DNA of 64,000 bases from Chara braunii (lineage: Eukaryota > Streptophyta > Charophyceae > Charales > Characeae): contig BFEA01000387.1 of the NCBI GenBank assembly GCA_003427395.1, positions 731,107 through 795,106 of the forward strand, read 5' to 3'. A program made the position numbers and the translations under genes. Shown in pieces: positions 20,047 through 30,463 of the stretch; the first letter of the stretch is position 1; every line of letters begins with the position of its first letter. Under the pieces are notes generated by a model that was given only the letters and a program-made list of their open reading frames with translations, had not been told where the DNA came from and did not search any database.

Positions 20047-20805
20047 TCACACTGCAATAGCAGTGATCTTCGCGTCGTCCATGTGGAGACCCTGGTCAGA
20101 CACATGGTGTCCTAGGAAGTCCACTTTGCGCTGGGCAAAGCGGCACTTACTGAGCTTGGCATAGAAACCATGCTTGCGTAAGCGTTGTAGGACATCGCGG
20201 AGGTGTCTGAGATGGTCTTTTAAGGTACGACTGTAGAGCAGGATGTCATCCAGGTATACGAGAACGCATTTTTCAAGGATGTCCCTGAAGATGTTGTTCA
20301 TCGCCGTCTGGAAGGTGGCGGGTGCATTGGTGAGGCCAAATGGCATCACCGTGAACTCGTAGTGACCGAAGCGCGATCGGAAGGTGGTCTTCGGCTGATT
20401 CTCTGTGGCAACGCGGATCTGGTGGTAACTGCTACGAAGATCGATCTTCGTGAAGAAGCGGTTGCCTGCCAGACGGTCAAACAGCTCATCCGCGTGGGGC
20501 ATGGGATAACTGTTCTTAACCGTTACACGGTTAAGGCCACGGTAGTCGATGCAAAGGCGAAGAGTTTCGTCCACTTTGCGAGCAAAGAGGACAGCTGCAC
20601 CTCAAGGGGAGTTACTGGGTTTAATGAAACCCAGTCGAAGGAGCTCTTCAAGCTGACGCTTGAGTTCCGTCGCCTCTGGAATCGAGAGTCGGTACGGTGC
20701 CTGATGGTGAACACGATATTCAGGCACTAGTTGGATAGAATGCTCAACACCGCGCATCGGGAGAATCCCGCTGTATGAGAAATACGGGGGAAAGACGTCG
20801 CGGTA
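20047..20805 (-). pseudogene. Gypsy reverse transcriptase
   Basis: This is the RT palm and fingers. Motifs in order are RLSIPEATELKRQLEELL (upstream of a TGA at 20602-20604), LRLCIDYRGLNRVTVKNSYP, FFTKIDLRSSYHQIR (first catalytic Asp), FRSRFGHYEFTVMPFGLTNA, and CVLVYLDDILLYS with the YLDD catalytic box intact, then KCRFAQRKVDFLGHHVS. The domain copies the element RNA into DNA. A TGA at 20047-20049 falls where the family has the Trp of the WPxP connection motif, and the TGA at 20602 where it has the Trp of SPWxxP. Except for those stops the domain is well preserved. Confidence 0.93.
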
Positions 20806-21984
20806 CTATCGAATCAGGTCGCGAACGGCGGGCTCTAAGTCTGCCATGAACCATGTGAGTTCCTCAGCATCTACGTCAGCACGAGACGTATGTGTGGACT
20901 TGACAGTCGACGGCTCAGGGGCCTGGGACGTGGAGGGGGTATCCGCAGGTTGACGGATGAACGTAGAGATGGGAGCCGCGAAGATGGGAGGAGGGTCAGG
21001 GGAATCGGGCTCCAGAGAGATGAGCTCGACCTCCGGACAAAGTGGATCATAGCGAAGAAGATCCATGACGTTCACTGAGTAGAACGTGACGTCCTCCTGT
21101 CATATGAAGTGAGCAAATTGACGAGGGGAAGTGAACGCGATGTCTGGGTGGGACCTTGAGGGACGAGGGTCCTGGGGAGGTAGGTCGGGAGGAGTGTCGC
21201 CTATGGTTCCAATGAACGGGACGCAATGGGTCTGACCACACTTCGTTTTGAGAACGAGTGTCTCGGTCGCCCATTCGGCCTTTGTGCCACGGAACCAGCG
21301 AGACCAGGGAGTGCCAAGCATAAAGTCGTACCCAGTCTCCAGCACGTCGAAGTATGCGGAGGAATGGTAACGCCTAGGCGTCTGGGGACTATCTGATGGC
21401 TGGAGGGTGAGGGAGAAGTGGAGGTCGGGGACCGTCTGATCGAAGAAGCGCTGCGTCTTGTTATCTTCGAGGGTAATGGAGATAGGAGAGCGAGACCCAG
21501 AGGTAGCTAGGAGAGCTTCCTCAACCACGCGAGGGTGAACGAAATCTCCCTGCGAGCCAGAGTCCCATAAAGCGCGGTACACCCTCGTAGATGTCCCTAG
21601 GCGAATAGGGATGATGGGTAGGGTGCGATCAGGGTCAGAGAGCAAGGCGAGAAGACGACGCAGGACGTTGATGTGTCTCGTGAGGCGCTCCTGACGAGTC
21701 TGCACAATGCTAAAGTCCAGGAGAGATGACACAACGTCATCGCGAGTCGCCAGCTGAGCGCTACAACGGGCTGTGCGAATGGCGCGACGCGTCGGAAGTT
21801 TCGGGGGAGAAGCGCTAAATGCGGCGGTCTGCTGGGAGGCAGACGGTACCTCGACAGATGATGGGGCAGAGAGAACTGCGTTTGTCGTGTCCTGAGGGTC
21901 CTTTGGTGGGGTAGCCAAAGGGGCAAACTGCGACTCGGTGGTCGGAAAGCCGGCTACGTGCGAGGCCTCAGGGGCACAGTGCAT
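20806..21984 (-). pseudogene. Gypsy aspartic protease and linker
   Basis: The frame 21100-21984 contains a retropepsin-like active site YRALWDSGSQGDFVHP, with the catalytic D-S-G, followed by a typical gypsy protease body (FDVLETGYDFMLGTPWSRWF, which corresponds to the conserved DVILGMDWL region). A TGA at 21100-21102 and a TAG at 20806-20808 separate it from the linker (PEVELISLEPDSPDPPP) and the RT. This protease, RT and early RNase H lie in one reading frame. Confidence 0.85.
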
Positions 21985-21989
21985 CGTGG

Positions 21990-24077
21990 CTAGGTGGATG
22001 GGGCTGGTCGTGCGGGGCTGGGGGGGGACTGAGATCGACGCTGACGAGAGATGTCAGCGTAGTGCCGATCGAGGGCAGTATGGTATGGACACCGTGAGGA
22101 GGTGTGTCCATCTAGGCGGCAACGAAGGCAGCCGTGCCGGGCCTTGAGGGCGGCACGCTCCTCAGGGGATAGAGCTCCGCGAGGAGGGACATAACCCTGC
22201 GAGAGGTCTATCTGAGGAATCGTGGGTGTTCGGGCGCCAGCCTGTGCCACCCAACTGCGTGCACGACCCATAGCAGACATGGCCATCTGCGGGCGCTCGG
22301 CCACTGGGACAGTGTCGTCATCCAAATGATACTGGATGACGTCCCGAAGCTCGATGTCCTCGGGGGCGTCCCCAACGGTAGGGTCGAGCTCGACTGAGGC
22401 ATCCTCTCCATACTCGAGAGAACTGTAGTGCCGAGAGAATGGCGCTCCAGGTCGAGCCGGGCGACGAAAACGACTAGCAAACAAGGAGCGGCCTCTGGTG
22501 GTACCACGATACTGGGAGGTGGTGGCTGGCCGCGAAGAGGATGGGGCGACAGAGCAGCGACTGCACATCCTCTGGTACTGACGCGCAGCCTCGTATGCCT
22601 GCTCCGCGGAAAAGAATGATCGCCTGCATAGCTCTAGGCGGTAGTCAGCCGGCAGGTTGATAAGGAACCGGTCGGTGAGTGTGACCTCCGGTAGGAACGT
22701 CTCGTCACAAACAAGGCGAGCGTCCTGAAACACCCGGATGTGACGCTCCAGGTCGGCCGGTACAGAGGACCCGGACCATCTGGTCTTGGTGATGCGGTCT
22801 AAGACGTCGGTGGCGTCATGACGAGCGCCGAAGCGGTCATGAAGGAAGGCCGCGAAGTCGGTCAGAGTGGGGACCTCACCCATGCGGAGGCGCTGGGTAT
22901 AATGATCCTCCCACGCAGTGGATGGGCTACCTCGCAATTTGGTTGCGAGCACATCGCACCACAACTCTGACGGGTGGTCGTCATAGAGAGTGTACGTGTT
23001 GCTATCTGCAACCAACGAGAGACACAGGATGTGCCATCATACTCGGGAATGTCTGTGGTGCGCTCAGGAGGATGCCCACTGTGCTGATGGCGGGGGGAGA
23101 GGGATGGAGGCGAGTGCACTGCGGCGGCGTAAGTCGAGGCCGCTGCAGGGGCATAGGTGGGGGAAGGCTGTGGGCCGTGGCCGCTGGCTGATGGACCAGC
23201 AGACGAGGAGGCAACGACCGCGGGCAACTGTCTCGAAATAGCTAGGTAAGAGGGAAGAGGCTGAGGAGCAGGTCGAGGGAAACGAGCCTGCATCATGGGG
23301 ACCGAAGGGGTGGTCGAGGAGGAAATGTGGGCAGCCTGTGATGGGTAAGGCTGTCTTAGAGCGAGAATTTCCGCTTGAGCCTGCGCAATGGTGGCCTGTA
23401 AAGTGGCGACTCGTTGGGTGCGCGGGGTCGGAGGTGGAGAGGGCGGAGCGGGTCTCTCAGTGGGAGGAGGAATCCCAGCCTGGGCGACACCCTGCTGTGG
23501 GGGTGGGGGAACGAAGGCAGGAAGAAGAGGGCAGAGCCGTATTGCTGCGACCGGTGCGGGAAGCAGGGAAGCAACACCGGTGTGGGTTGATGAAACTGCT
23601 GGGCCAGAAGGCGGTACCTAGACCGCAGCACCTACGGCAGTAGTAGAGACGGTAGGGGCGGCCGTGGCCGGAAGAACTGCCGCAACAGACGATGTGGTCT
23701 GAGCGGCAGCAGCACTCGTCACCGCTGAGGGGGAGTGTTGGGCCTGGCCCGCAGAAGAGGGGGAATCATGGTGACTCCGTCTCCGGAGTCCTGGGGAGCC
23801 GGAATCGGAGCTGGTATAGGATGGGGTGGGAAGAGCGATAAGGGGAGCCCTTGAGGCGGTTGACGTCGAGGGCAAGCGCATTGATTTGTGCTTGCAACGG
23901 TCCAAGCGTACTAAGTTGCGCCTAGATCGCTACAAGGGCGGCATGAAGGTCCATGGTGTCCACATGGGCCTGACTAGGAACCGCTGACTGCGCGGTGACC
24001 TGGGATGTGGACTGCGCCGCGACGATCTCCTCAGGTGTAGCGCTCTCCGTGGGCAGCGGGGGGAGAGAAGTAGACAT
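21990..24077 (-). pseudogene. Gypsy gag with CCHC zinc knuckle
   Basis: The likely start is the ATG at 24075-24077 (MSTSLPPLPTESATPEEIVA). The N-terminal part contains a heptad-like stretch AQLSTLGPLQAQINALALDV broken by a TAG at 23922-23924. A proline/alanine/serine-rich linker follows in a different frame with a TAG at 23618-23620. The original frame is regained near 23015 for the capsid-like core (KLRGSPSTAWEDHY, TLTDFAAFLHDRFG, FLINLPADYRLELCRRSF). A nucleocapsid knuckle CLRCRLDGHTSSRC (C-X2-C-X4-H-X4-C) lies near 22090-22130. Gag packages the element RNA. A TAG at 21990-21992 ends it, and the protease begins in another frame, so gag and pol may normally be linked by frameshifting. Confidence 0.85.
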
Positions 24078-24277
24078 GGTGGGAGGTGGGGGGAGATATG
24101 GGTTGTGGTATGGGGACAGAGGACCACCGGTGAGAGGGAGCGGACCGCGAGAGCGGAGTGGGTAGTCGTGGGTCGGCTTGCCTCGTGACCAGCGGGTCGC
24201 GCGTGAGATGGTGGCGCGAATCCGGTCGAGGGGGGAGGAGCCATTCGGGTCCAGGGTGCCCGACGGGAGGAGGTAGA

Positions 24278-24352
24278 GAGTAGGGGGGTTAGGGAAACCC
24301 TAAACCTTAGAAAAACCCTAAGGAAACCCTAACCGGAGTTTAGGTGGTTAGG
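24278..24352 (-). promoter_or_regulatory. Telobox cluster upstream of gypsy gag
   Basis: At least four TTAGGG/CCCTAA words occur within 75 bp, including AAACCCTAAA and AAACCCTAACC. Teloboxes (AAACCCTAA) are known plant promoter motifs bound by TRB-type Myb proteins and are also interstitial telomere-like sequence. The position immediately upstream of the gag start suggests a promoter or leader element. Degenerate telomeric sequence is the alternative. Confidence 0.55.
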
Positions 24353-25350
24353 GAAAGGTGGCGGCGACCTAATCAAGAAAACAAAATAATAACTATGGAG
24401 GGAGAATAGAGTAAACAGTGGATTTTCAAGATAAAAAATAAAATAAAAGAATAAATAAAAATAAATAAATAAATAAAATGTAAAGAGTGAGGAGAGAGAT
24501 AATATTTATTTTTTTGAATTTTCGGCAGCATTTTCCCACCCCGCATGGGGTCAAAAATGTGCCAAGAGGAAAAAAAGTGCAAAAGGGACACACTAACTTT
24601 CAAAATGCCGCAAATTAAAATTTACAGAAAAATAAATGAGTAAATAAATAAATAAATAAGGAGGTGGAAGAGAGTGAAGAGAAGCTAAGTTTTGGAATTT
24701 TTCAAAAAATTTTGGCAGCATTTCGTTACCCTCATGGGGTCGAAGTGTGCCGTCAAGAAAAAAACTTAAGTAGAATGGAAAATTTTGGTCAGCGCTTCGC
24801 TACCCCCATAGGGTCAAAATGTGTGCCGACAACAAAGAAAGACTAAGTCCTAGCAAGATATAGAGGTGCCGCAGAAAATTTCGAATTTTCAAAATAAATA
24901 AAATAAATCAAAAATAAATCAAAAAATAAGAAAAAAAAAAGTAGGGAATAAGATGATTCAAATTTTTGGAGGAAAAGAGAAATTTTACATCAAAGAGAAA
25001 GAGAAAAGAAGAAAAATAAAAAAATTCGGAGTTGGGTGCGGGGGGGATGGAAAAGTGATGAAGAAAGAGAGAAAGAAGTGAGAAGAGAAAGAAAAAGGTA
25101 AGGTGGGGGATGAAGGAGATGATGGGGTTGTAGTTGGGGGAGGGAAGGAGGAGAAGAGGGTGGTGAAATGGGAGAGAAGGGGGACAGGAGTAGGTGAGAT
25201 TAGCGAGAGATGGTGAGTGGGGAAGAGAGGAGAGAAAAAGGTTATGGAAGATGGGTGGAGAGGGAGGTAGAGGTAGAGAGTAGTGGTAGGGGGGAAAAAA
25301 TGATTAGGTGATGAGGGGGGAAGAGAAAGGGGTTGGGGGGTATTAGGTCA
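24353..25350. other. AT-rich and purine-rich leader region with three degenerate repeats
   Basis: Three related phrases occur: GGCAGCATTTTCCCACCCCG near 24523, GGCAGCATTTCGTTACCCTC near 24713 and GTCAGCGCTTCGCTACCCCC near 24790. Each is followed by ATRGGGTC-AA-TGTGCC. Around them are (AAAT)n and long purine-rich tracts (24930-25350). This could be the gypsy 5' leader or LTR, but I found no matching copy at the element's other end. Confidence 0.45.
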
Positions 25351-25640
25351 GTGGTAGAAGGTGATACCAGGCTCTTGGGTGGCCAAGAGCAGGGTTGTAA
25401 CAAGATCCACAGGATCTTGGCCTTCAAAGTGCTGGTGGCCTGATGCCACAACAAAACACAAAAGAGATAGTGATGATCTAGGGCTGGCTGATAACTTGCC
25501 ACGTTTGCAGGCACCAGCAGCCACGGCGTGCGCGGGGGGGGGGGGCAAATAGCTTCGCAGCATGCTGTTCGCTGCTCGCCGACGGGAGGGGGGAGTAAAT
25601 AGCTGGTGTGGAACTGTTCAACACGAACATTCCGCACTAT
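25351..25640. other. Stretch without recognised gene
   Basis: No recognisable coding signal. A C/G-rich run occurs at 25535-25548. The minus strand reads TGGTATCA at 25363-25370, matching the first eight bases of a tRNA-iMet-type primer-binding site. The match does not extend, and no LTR boundary adjoins it. Confidence 0.3.
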
Positions 25641-25655
25641 ACAACCATGCATACA

Positions 25656-25732
25656 ATTTCGCCAGTGTGTTATAACACTGGCTACGCACGCGCATGAGTG
25701 TTGTCTGCCCAGGTTCAAACCCTGGCAGCAAC
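25656..25732 (+). other. tRNA-like hairpin pair
   Basis: Two hairpins lie side by side. One is GCCAGTGT-GTTATA-ACACTGGC (25661-25682). The other is GTTGTCTGCCCAGG-TTCAAAC-CCTGGCAGCAAC (about 25700-25732), whose loop and stem give GGTTCAAACCC, close to a Pol III B box or T arm. TCGCCAGTGTG at 25659 is a poor A-box match. The acceptor arms do not pair, so this is not an intact tRNA. It may be a SINE head or a tRNA relic. Confidence 0.35.
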
Positions 25733-26004
25733 AGCATCCCGGATATCTTGATAATATATATCCGGGAGCGGGGCGGGGCGGGGCAGCGTGGCGCGCGCGC
25801 GTGTGCAGCGGCCTTGGCCTTGGCGCTTGCGCGCACGCGTGCGTGCTGACGCTCTCCTTTTCTGCCACGTGTCAGTCTCTTCCCGCTGCTGCTTTTTTTT
25901 TCTCTGCTGCCGCACCGAAAAAACACCTGAAAATCCCGCTGTCGGGATTACACCGATCCCGCACCCGCTGTTGCATGCGGGGGGAAGGGCGGGTTGGAGC
26001 GAGG

Positions 26005-26335
26005 GCGGTCCGACAGGATGGAGAAGAAGGGTGGACGAAGGAGGAGGTAAAGATGGAGCTGGAAGGGACAGTGCAGCTCCAACGCAGACTCCACACGCAC
26101 GTACTCCAAGATCTGCAAAAGTGAAGAATGCCAAAAAACAGACAACTGTTGGGGTATACCCCCAGCGGACTGACTGACTGGACTAGACTGGCCTGGTACC
26201 GACAGTGGTACCGGGCAGGACTAAAACAGCACACGGCCTTTGGGGTCAGGCCACGGCCTGGTCCCACAGGCCGAACTGGGCAAATAGCCAAATAGGCCGT
26301 GGCTGTAGGCCAGGGCAGATGAAGGCCCGCTGCAG
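26005..26335 (+). repeat. Dispersed repeat R, copy 3
   Basis: About 330 bp nearly identical to 14670-15004, from GCGGTCCGACAGGATGGAG to GAAGGCCCGCTGCAG. The coding-like start (EEGWTKEEVKMELEGTVQL, then QRRLHTHVLQDLQK) is retained with several amino-acid changes. Sequence outside these limits is unrelated to the other copy, which fixes the repeat boundaries. Confidence 0.85.
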
Positions 26336-29300
26336 AAAGGGCACGGTCTTGGCCGCAGGTTGAAACGACACACTTGCATTGCATTTGCAAGTGCAAACAG
26401 ATGTGTCTAAACATGGACGTATTCAATGCCCCACACGTTCAGCGCCCGATTGAGTGAGTCACATGTGACAAAACAACTTTTATTTAATTGAAAAAAAAAA
26501 CTTACAACAACAAACACTCAAGCACACACATATACGACATATGGACCAAGATTCAAGGACCACCAGCCTCGACACCAACTACGAATCAAGGTATGTCAAA
26601 TATCTAATGTATTAATACCATACAAACTACATAAATCCCACACATTCCAACATTAACAGATGTGATCAACACAAACACCCTAAGTATCACACAAACACGC
26701 ACACACACTAATCTTGACACATACACACAAATACTCCTTTTTTTCATGCAACAATCACCATACTTATAAACCTCACCAATAACGCCTCCTTTATCAATCA
26801 AGCATATACAAACTACGGGCTGCGCACCCGTGGCCTCACCGTAAGTCAATTGTCTTCGGTAGGCCCCAAGCAGTTGTTGAGGAACCGTCGTTGGAATTCT
26901 AGGCAACCAGTGCGCTTTGAGAAAACACACGGTGCAAGGGGTGGAGGCCCAAACCTATGCTGTTTCATCCGCAGCAGTGAGAACCAGGGTTGGGGCCGAG
27001 TCCCACTAGTTTTGAATTTCTGCAACAACCAGGCCACCAAAAAGCAGAAAGACCAGCTCTTATCTGCAGTCATTAAATTCGTGGGCTGCCCAAAATGATC
27101 TGCCATATCAATTGCGTAGGGGAAGAGAAAAAATCAAGAGAGATGTGACAGTTATTATCTGACAACTAACAGACCAACCGCCGATGTTTTCAGAGACATT
27201 ATCAACGAAATGAAGAAAACGAGAGGGGCCACTCGTTTCTAGTGTACTGCTTCCTATGCGATAAAAGAGGACTCTGGGCATTTGGGCAGGAAAATGGTTG
27301 CATGGACATTGCCAGTTTTAGGAAACCTTTTTTTTTTTTTTTTTTTAATTATAACCCCCATATGTTTGAGCGTCAGATCTATCCGATCCAATGACAATAG
27401 TATGTCACTCATGCCACATTCTACTAGGATTTTAAACCAAAGCCCTGCTAGTGGGACTTGGCCCCTGCTCAAAGAGAAAGAGTGACGACTTTGAGGATTT
27501 TTCATGCTCAAAATAATACATGCAAGGAAAACCAATGTGAAATACACAAACAAAATTACATCATCCCATTGAATGTCAGATAGTCATATCCTCGAACAGA
27601 AAGTAAATGCACCATGATATACACCAAATAAGAGCAAAGCAATGAACTAAATTGACAATGTAAGCCCCGTCTCGCTTCCACCATAAAAAGTCTCAATGTC
27701 GCTCTCCTATATGGTGCCCGACGCCAAGACTACAATCTGATATCACCTAGCCTAGCCTAACCTCCAATGATGTCAACAAGTCTTCATGAAGCAACTGCCA
27801 CTCAGCATCACTAGGTAGGATCTCTCTTTTATCACACAACACCCCTCTCACACCGCAGCGCACTTTTCCAAGGACCTTTTCCCATACCCCTTTTAACTAA
27901 TAGAGATATCGGCCCTGACTATGACCATTGCTCCACTTTGCTACACCTAGGCAACTATCGCATACGCCCCGCCAACACTTTCTCCTACACCCCAACCTTC
28001 TTCCAGCACATGTGAAAATCGATGTGCTCTTCAACAGATGTCGCCAGCCAGCCAGCCAGAGGCATGATTGAGGAAGTGTCTGACAAAAATTCCTTTTGTG
28101 CAAATGTTGGTTGGGCGAGGCAACTTTTGGTTGTTCAGCCTCTGTAGTTGCACCCAGGACCCTTGCAGTATGTGCTTGGGGCTCAATTGTAAGTACCTTG
28201 CGCTCAACATCTACAATCGATTGGCATTACTGGTCAGTTGTAAATGTTGCGTGCGGACATCAACTCTCACATTCGTCTTTTTTATGAGGCCTCGTCAAAT
28301 TTATAGAGTCCGCCTTCACTTAGGATCGACACATATAACTACAATTGGGCGCATGCTTGCAGCGGACGCAAGCCCCAATTTGAGTTTATTCAAGGGTTTT
28401 ATGCCTTGTATGCACAAAAAATATAAAAATAATCAGAACCATATATTTCAAAATTAAAAAGGGTGACGATCTTCAAATAATATTTTCAAACTGATCAGCC
28501 CCACATAAATTCATGTTTGGGTTAAGGTATCTTTTCAATAGTTCATGATAGTAATGAGTGAGCTAGACCCATTTGTGGAACCATAGATTATATGCTAGTT
28601 TTTGCAAAAAATTACAAATAAAAATAAACTTACAAAAATTATTTATTGAAAAAAAAAACACTGGCGGCAAAACGGCATGCAAGTGTTTAATAAACGCCAC
28701 CTCGTACCACTTTGGCTCGTTGTGGTTAGCGGTCACGCTCAATGTTGCCATACTTTTCAGCACTGATGGTTGGATAAGGGTTTACTGTAATCCAAACTTG
28801 ATTATTGCACTACATGCGACAACGTGGTCCGACATCCACGATTTTAAGCATCACACTTGTATCTAGTATAGCATGAGCATGGCGATACAATTTGAAAACT
28901 TCTTCAATTAGTATCATGGTTGAGACACCGTTAAGGAGCACCTAAGATGCGAGTTTAGGACAAACGAAACTTACTTATGGCGAGGAATATGATCACCTAT
29001 CGTACTTGCACTTAGAGTTGTGACAGTACAAGTTGCGGGTGCTAGACAATTGACTGGAGCTTTAGCACCCTCTTCTATATTTCGCATATACCTTTTGGTG
29101 TGGGTAACGCAAAAGTCAAAGAGCTTGGAAACCTAGTATATAGTATCGACAGAGGCAAATTGCATTCACAAAGGCATTTTTTTTTAAACATCTAATATTG
29201 GAGAAATCATCATAGAGCTCCTTTCCTAACCATTAGTACGTTTTTCAACTAAAAAATCTAATATCATGTTTGCATGCAGCCTCAGTTTTCGGGAAGTACC

Positions 29301-30463
29301 AGGATACCATTTTGTTCGATAACCACAAAATAAAGTAGGTCGAACATGCAACTCATGTTATTTGAATGGGTATCAACGAAATGGTACCTCGATAGTTTCA
29401 AAGAGTCGTTGTTGCAGACACGCGAAGACTATGAAAAAATAGATAAGAAATGTATTAGTGGTTTAATCTTAGTCATTTTTAATATACAGTTTTGAACATA
29501 ATCAAATTGCGTTTATTCTTATACTATTTCACAATTACAAAGTTTTTTTTTCCCACTAAGGACTATCCCACCCTATAAGTGGTGACTCGAGTCTCCAACT
29601 GAAATTTAATCTAACTTACAGTTCCTACGAATTATATTTACCAACATCATTTTTTTATAACTTCAAGTTTGATAAAATTGCATTGACTTGCAGTTCTGAT
29701 AGTGCATTACCAATTGTCATTAGTAACGTGAGCAGTTTTAATACAAATTTGCTTCTCATGTAAGCCTATATTTTTATTGACTCTATTACATTTTGTATTG
29801 TGTAAGTTCAGTTATTTCTTGCGATGCCGACTAATGACTTTGCTTTTTTTATTTGTCAAAATGAACTAGATCCGACCTTCGACCTCCTACTTAGAAAATT
29901 TTATCGAGTAGTAACTGACAGTTATAAAAATGATACGATAACGATGATATTAAATTTTCCTCGCGCTATAGACTTTACGATTAGGGGATTGTTTGCAGTT
30001 TGCATTATGTATCATTATGACCTTCAACAAATGTCTCATTAGGCTGTTTTTTTACTTATATTATAGCTTGCGTCACCCCATTCTTCATAAGTTATCTACT
30101 ATTACTCTTCGCTTTGAAAGAATTATTTTTTGAATGATAAGTTTGATTACTTCCTTTGCCAAAGTATAAAAATCCGCCGGGAAATTTAAATTTTGTGTAT
30201 AAGGCAACCAGATTTCTAATAGGCTAGATCTATTACTATTTTTTTTAAATATTATTTTCACATTCAAAGATGTGAGTTACAATGTAAGTTAGCAGTTTAA
30301 ATTTATTATGCCTCAAAATATGTCAACTAAATCTTTCACTTACTTGTATTGCGCCCCTCATTTGCATTATAAGCAAAATTTATTTATTATTTTTTAAAAA
30401 TAAAAAAATAAAAAAATAAAAATAGTGGAGGAAGTGAGTGATCTTAAAGGAATGTGAAACCGT
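26336..30463. other. AT-rich stretch without recognised gene
   Basis: Four kilobases with short open frames only and no recognisable domain. CACACA-rich sequence lies at 26520-26730, a T-run of 21 at 27328-27348, and very AT-rich sequence from 28.4 kb on. No element terminus or RNA gene was found by eye. Confidence 0.4.

Larger units (their letters stand above)
15962..24352 (-). mobile_element. Ty3/gypsy chromovirus retrotransposon, degenerate
   Basis: Reading leftwards, the element carries gag with a CCHC knuckle, an aspartic protease, RT, RNase H, integrase and a C-terminal chromodomain. This is the diagnostic order and terminal domain of plant and algal chromoviruses. The chromodomain is thought to steer integration to methylated-histone chromatin. 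Coding is carried over about 8 kb, broken by at least ten in-frame TAG/TGA codons, a pair of frameshifts in the gag linker, one frameshift inside RNase H and an internal hAT insertion. A telobox cluster at 24278-24352 lies just upstream of the gag start. I could not identify LTRs, primer-binding site or polypurine tract with confidence; TGGTATCA occurs on the minus strand at 25363-25370, but too far out to accept. The element is non-functional as it stands. Confidence 0.9.

Noticed and set aside
18467-20604. UGA read as tryptophan
   Set aside because: TGA at Trp sites is equally explained by G-to-A decay, and TAG at Gln-like sites shows the same transition pattern. There is no host gene in the window to test code usage.
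25363-25370. Primer-binding site (TGGTATCA on the minus strand) of the gypsy element
   Set aside because: Only eight bases match, no LTR end adjoins it, and it lies about 1.3 kb from the gag start without a matching 3' LTR.
25242-25868. 208-codon minus-strand open frame
   Set aside because: It spans a purine-rich tract and a hairpin region, and its composition follows the repeats. No domain.
25872-26426. 184-codon minus-strand open frame
   Set aside because: It is the antisense of dispersed repeat R. The plus strand has the more coding-like segment.
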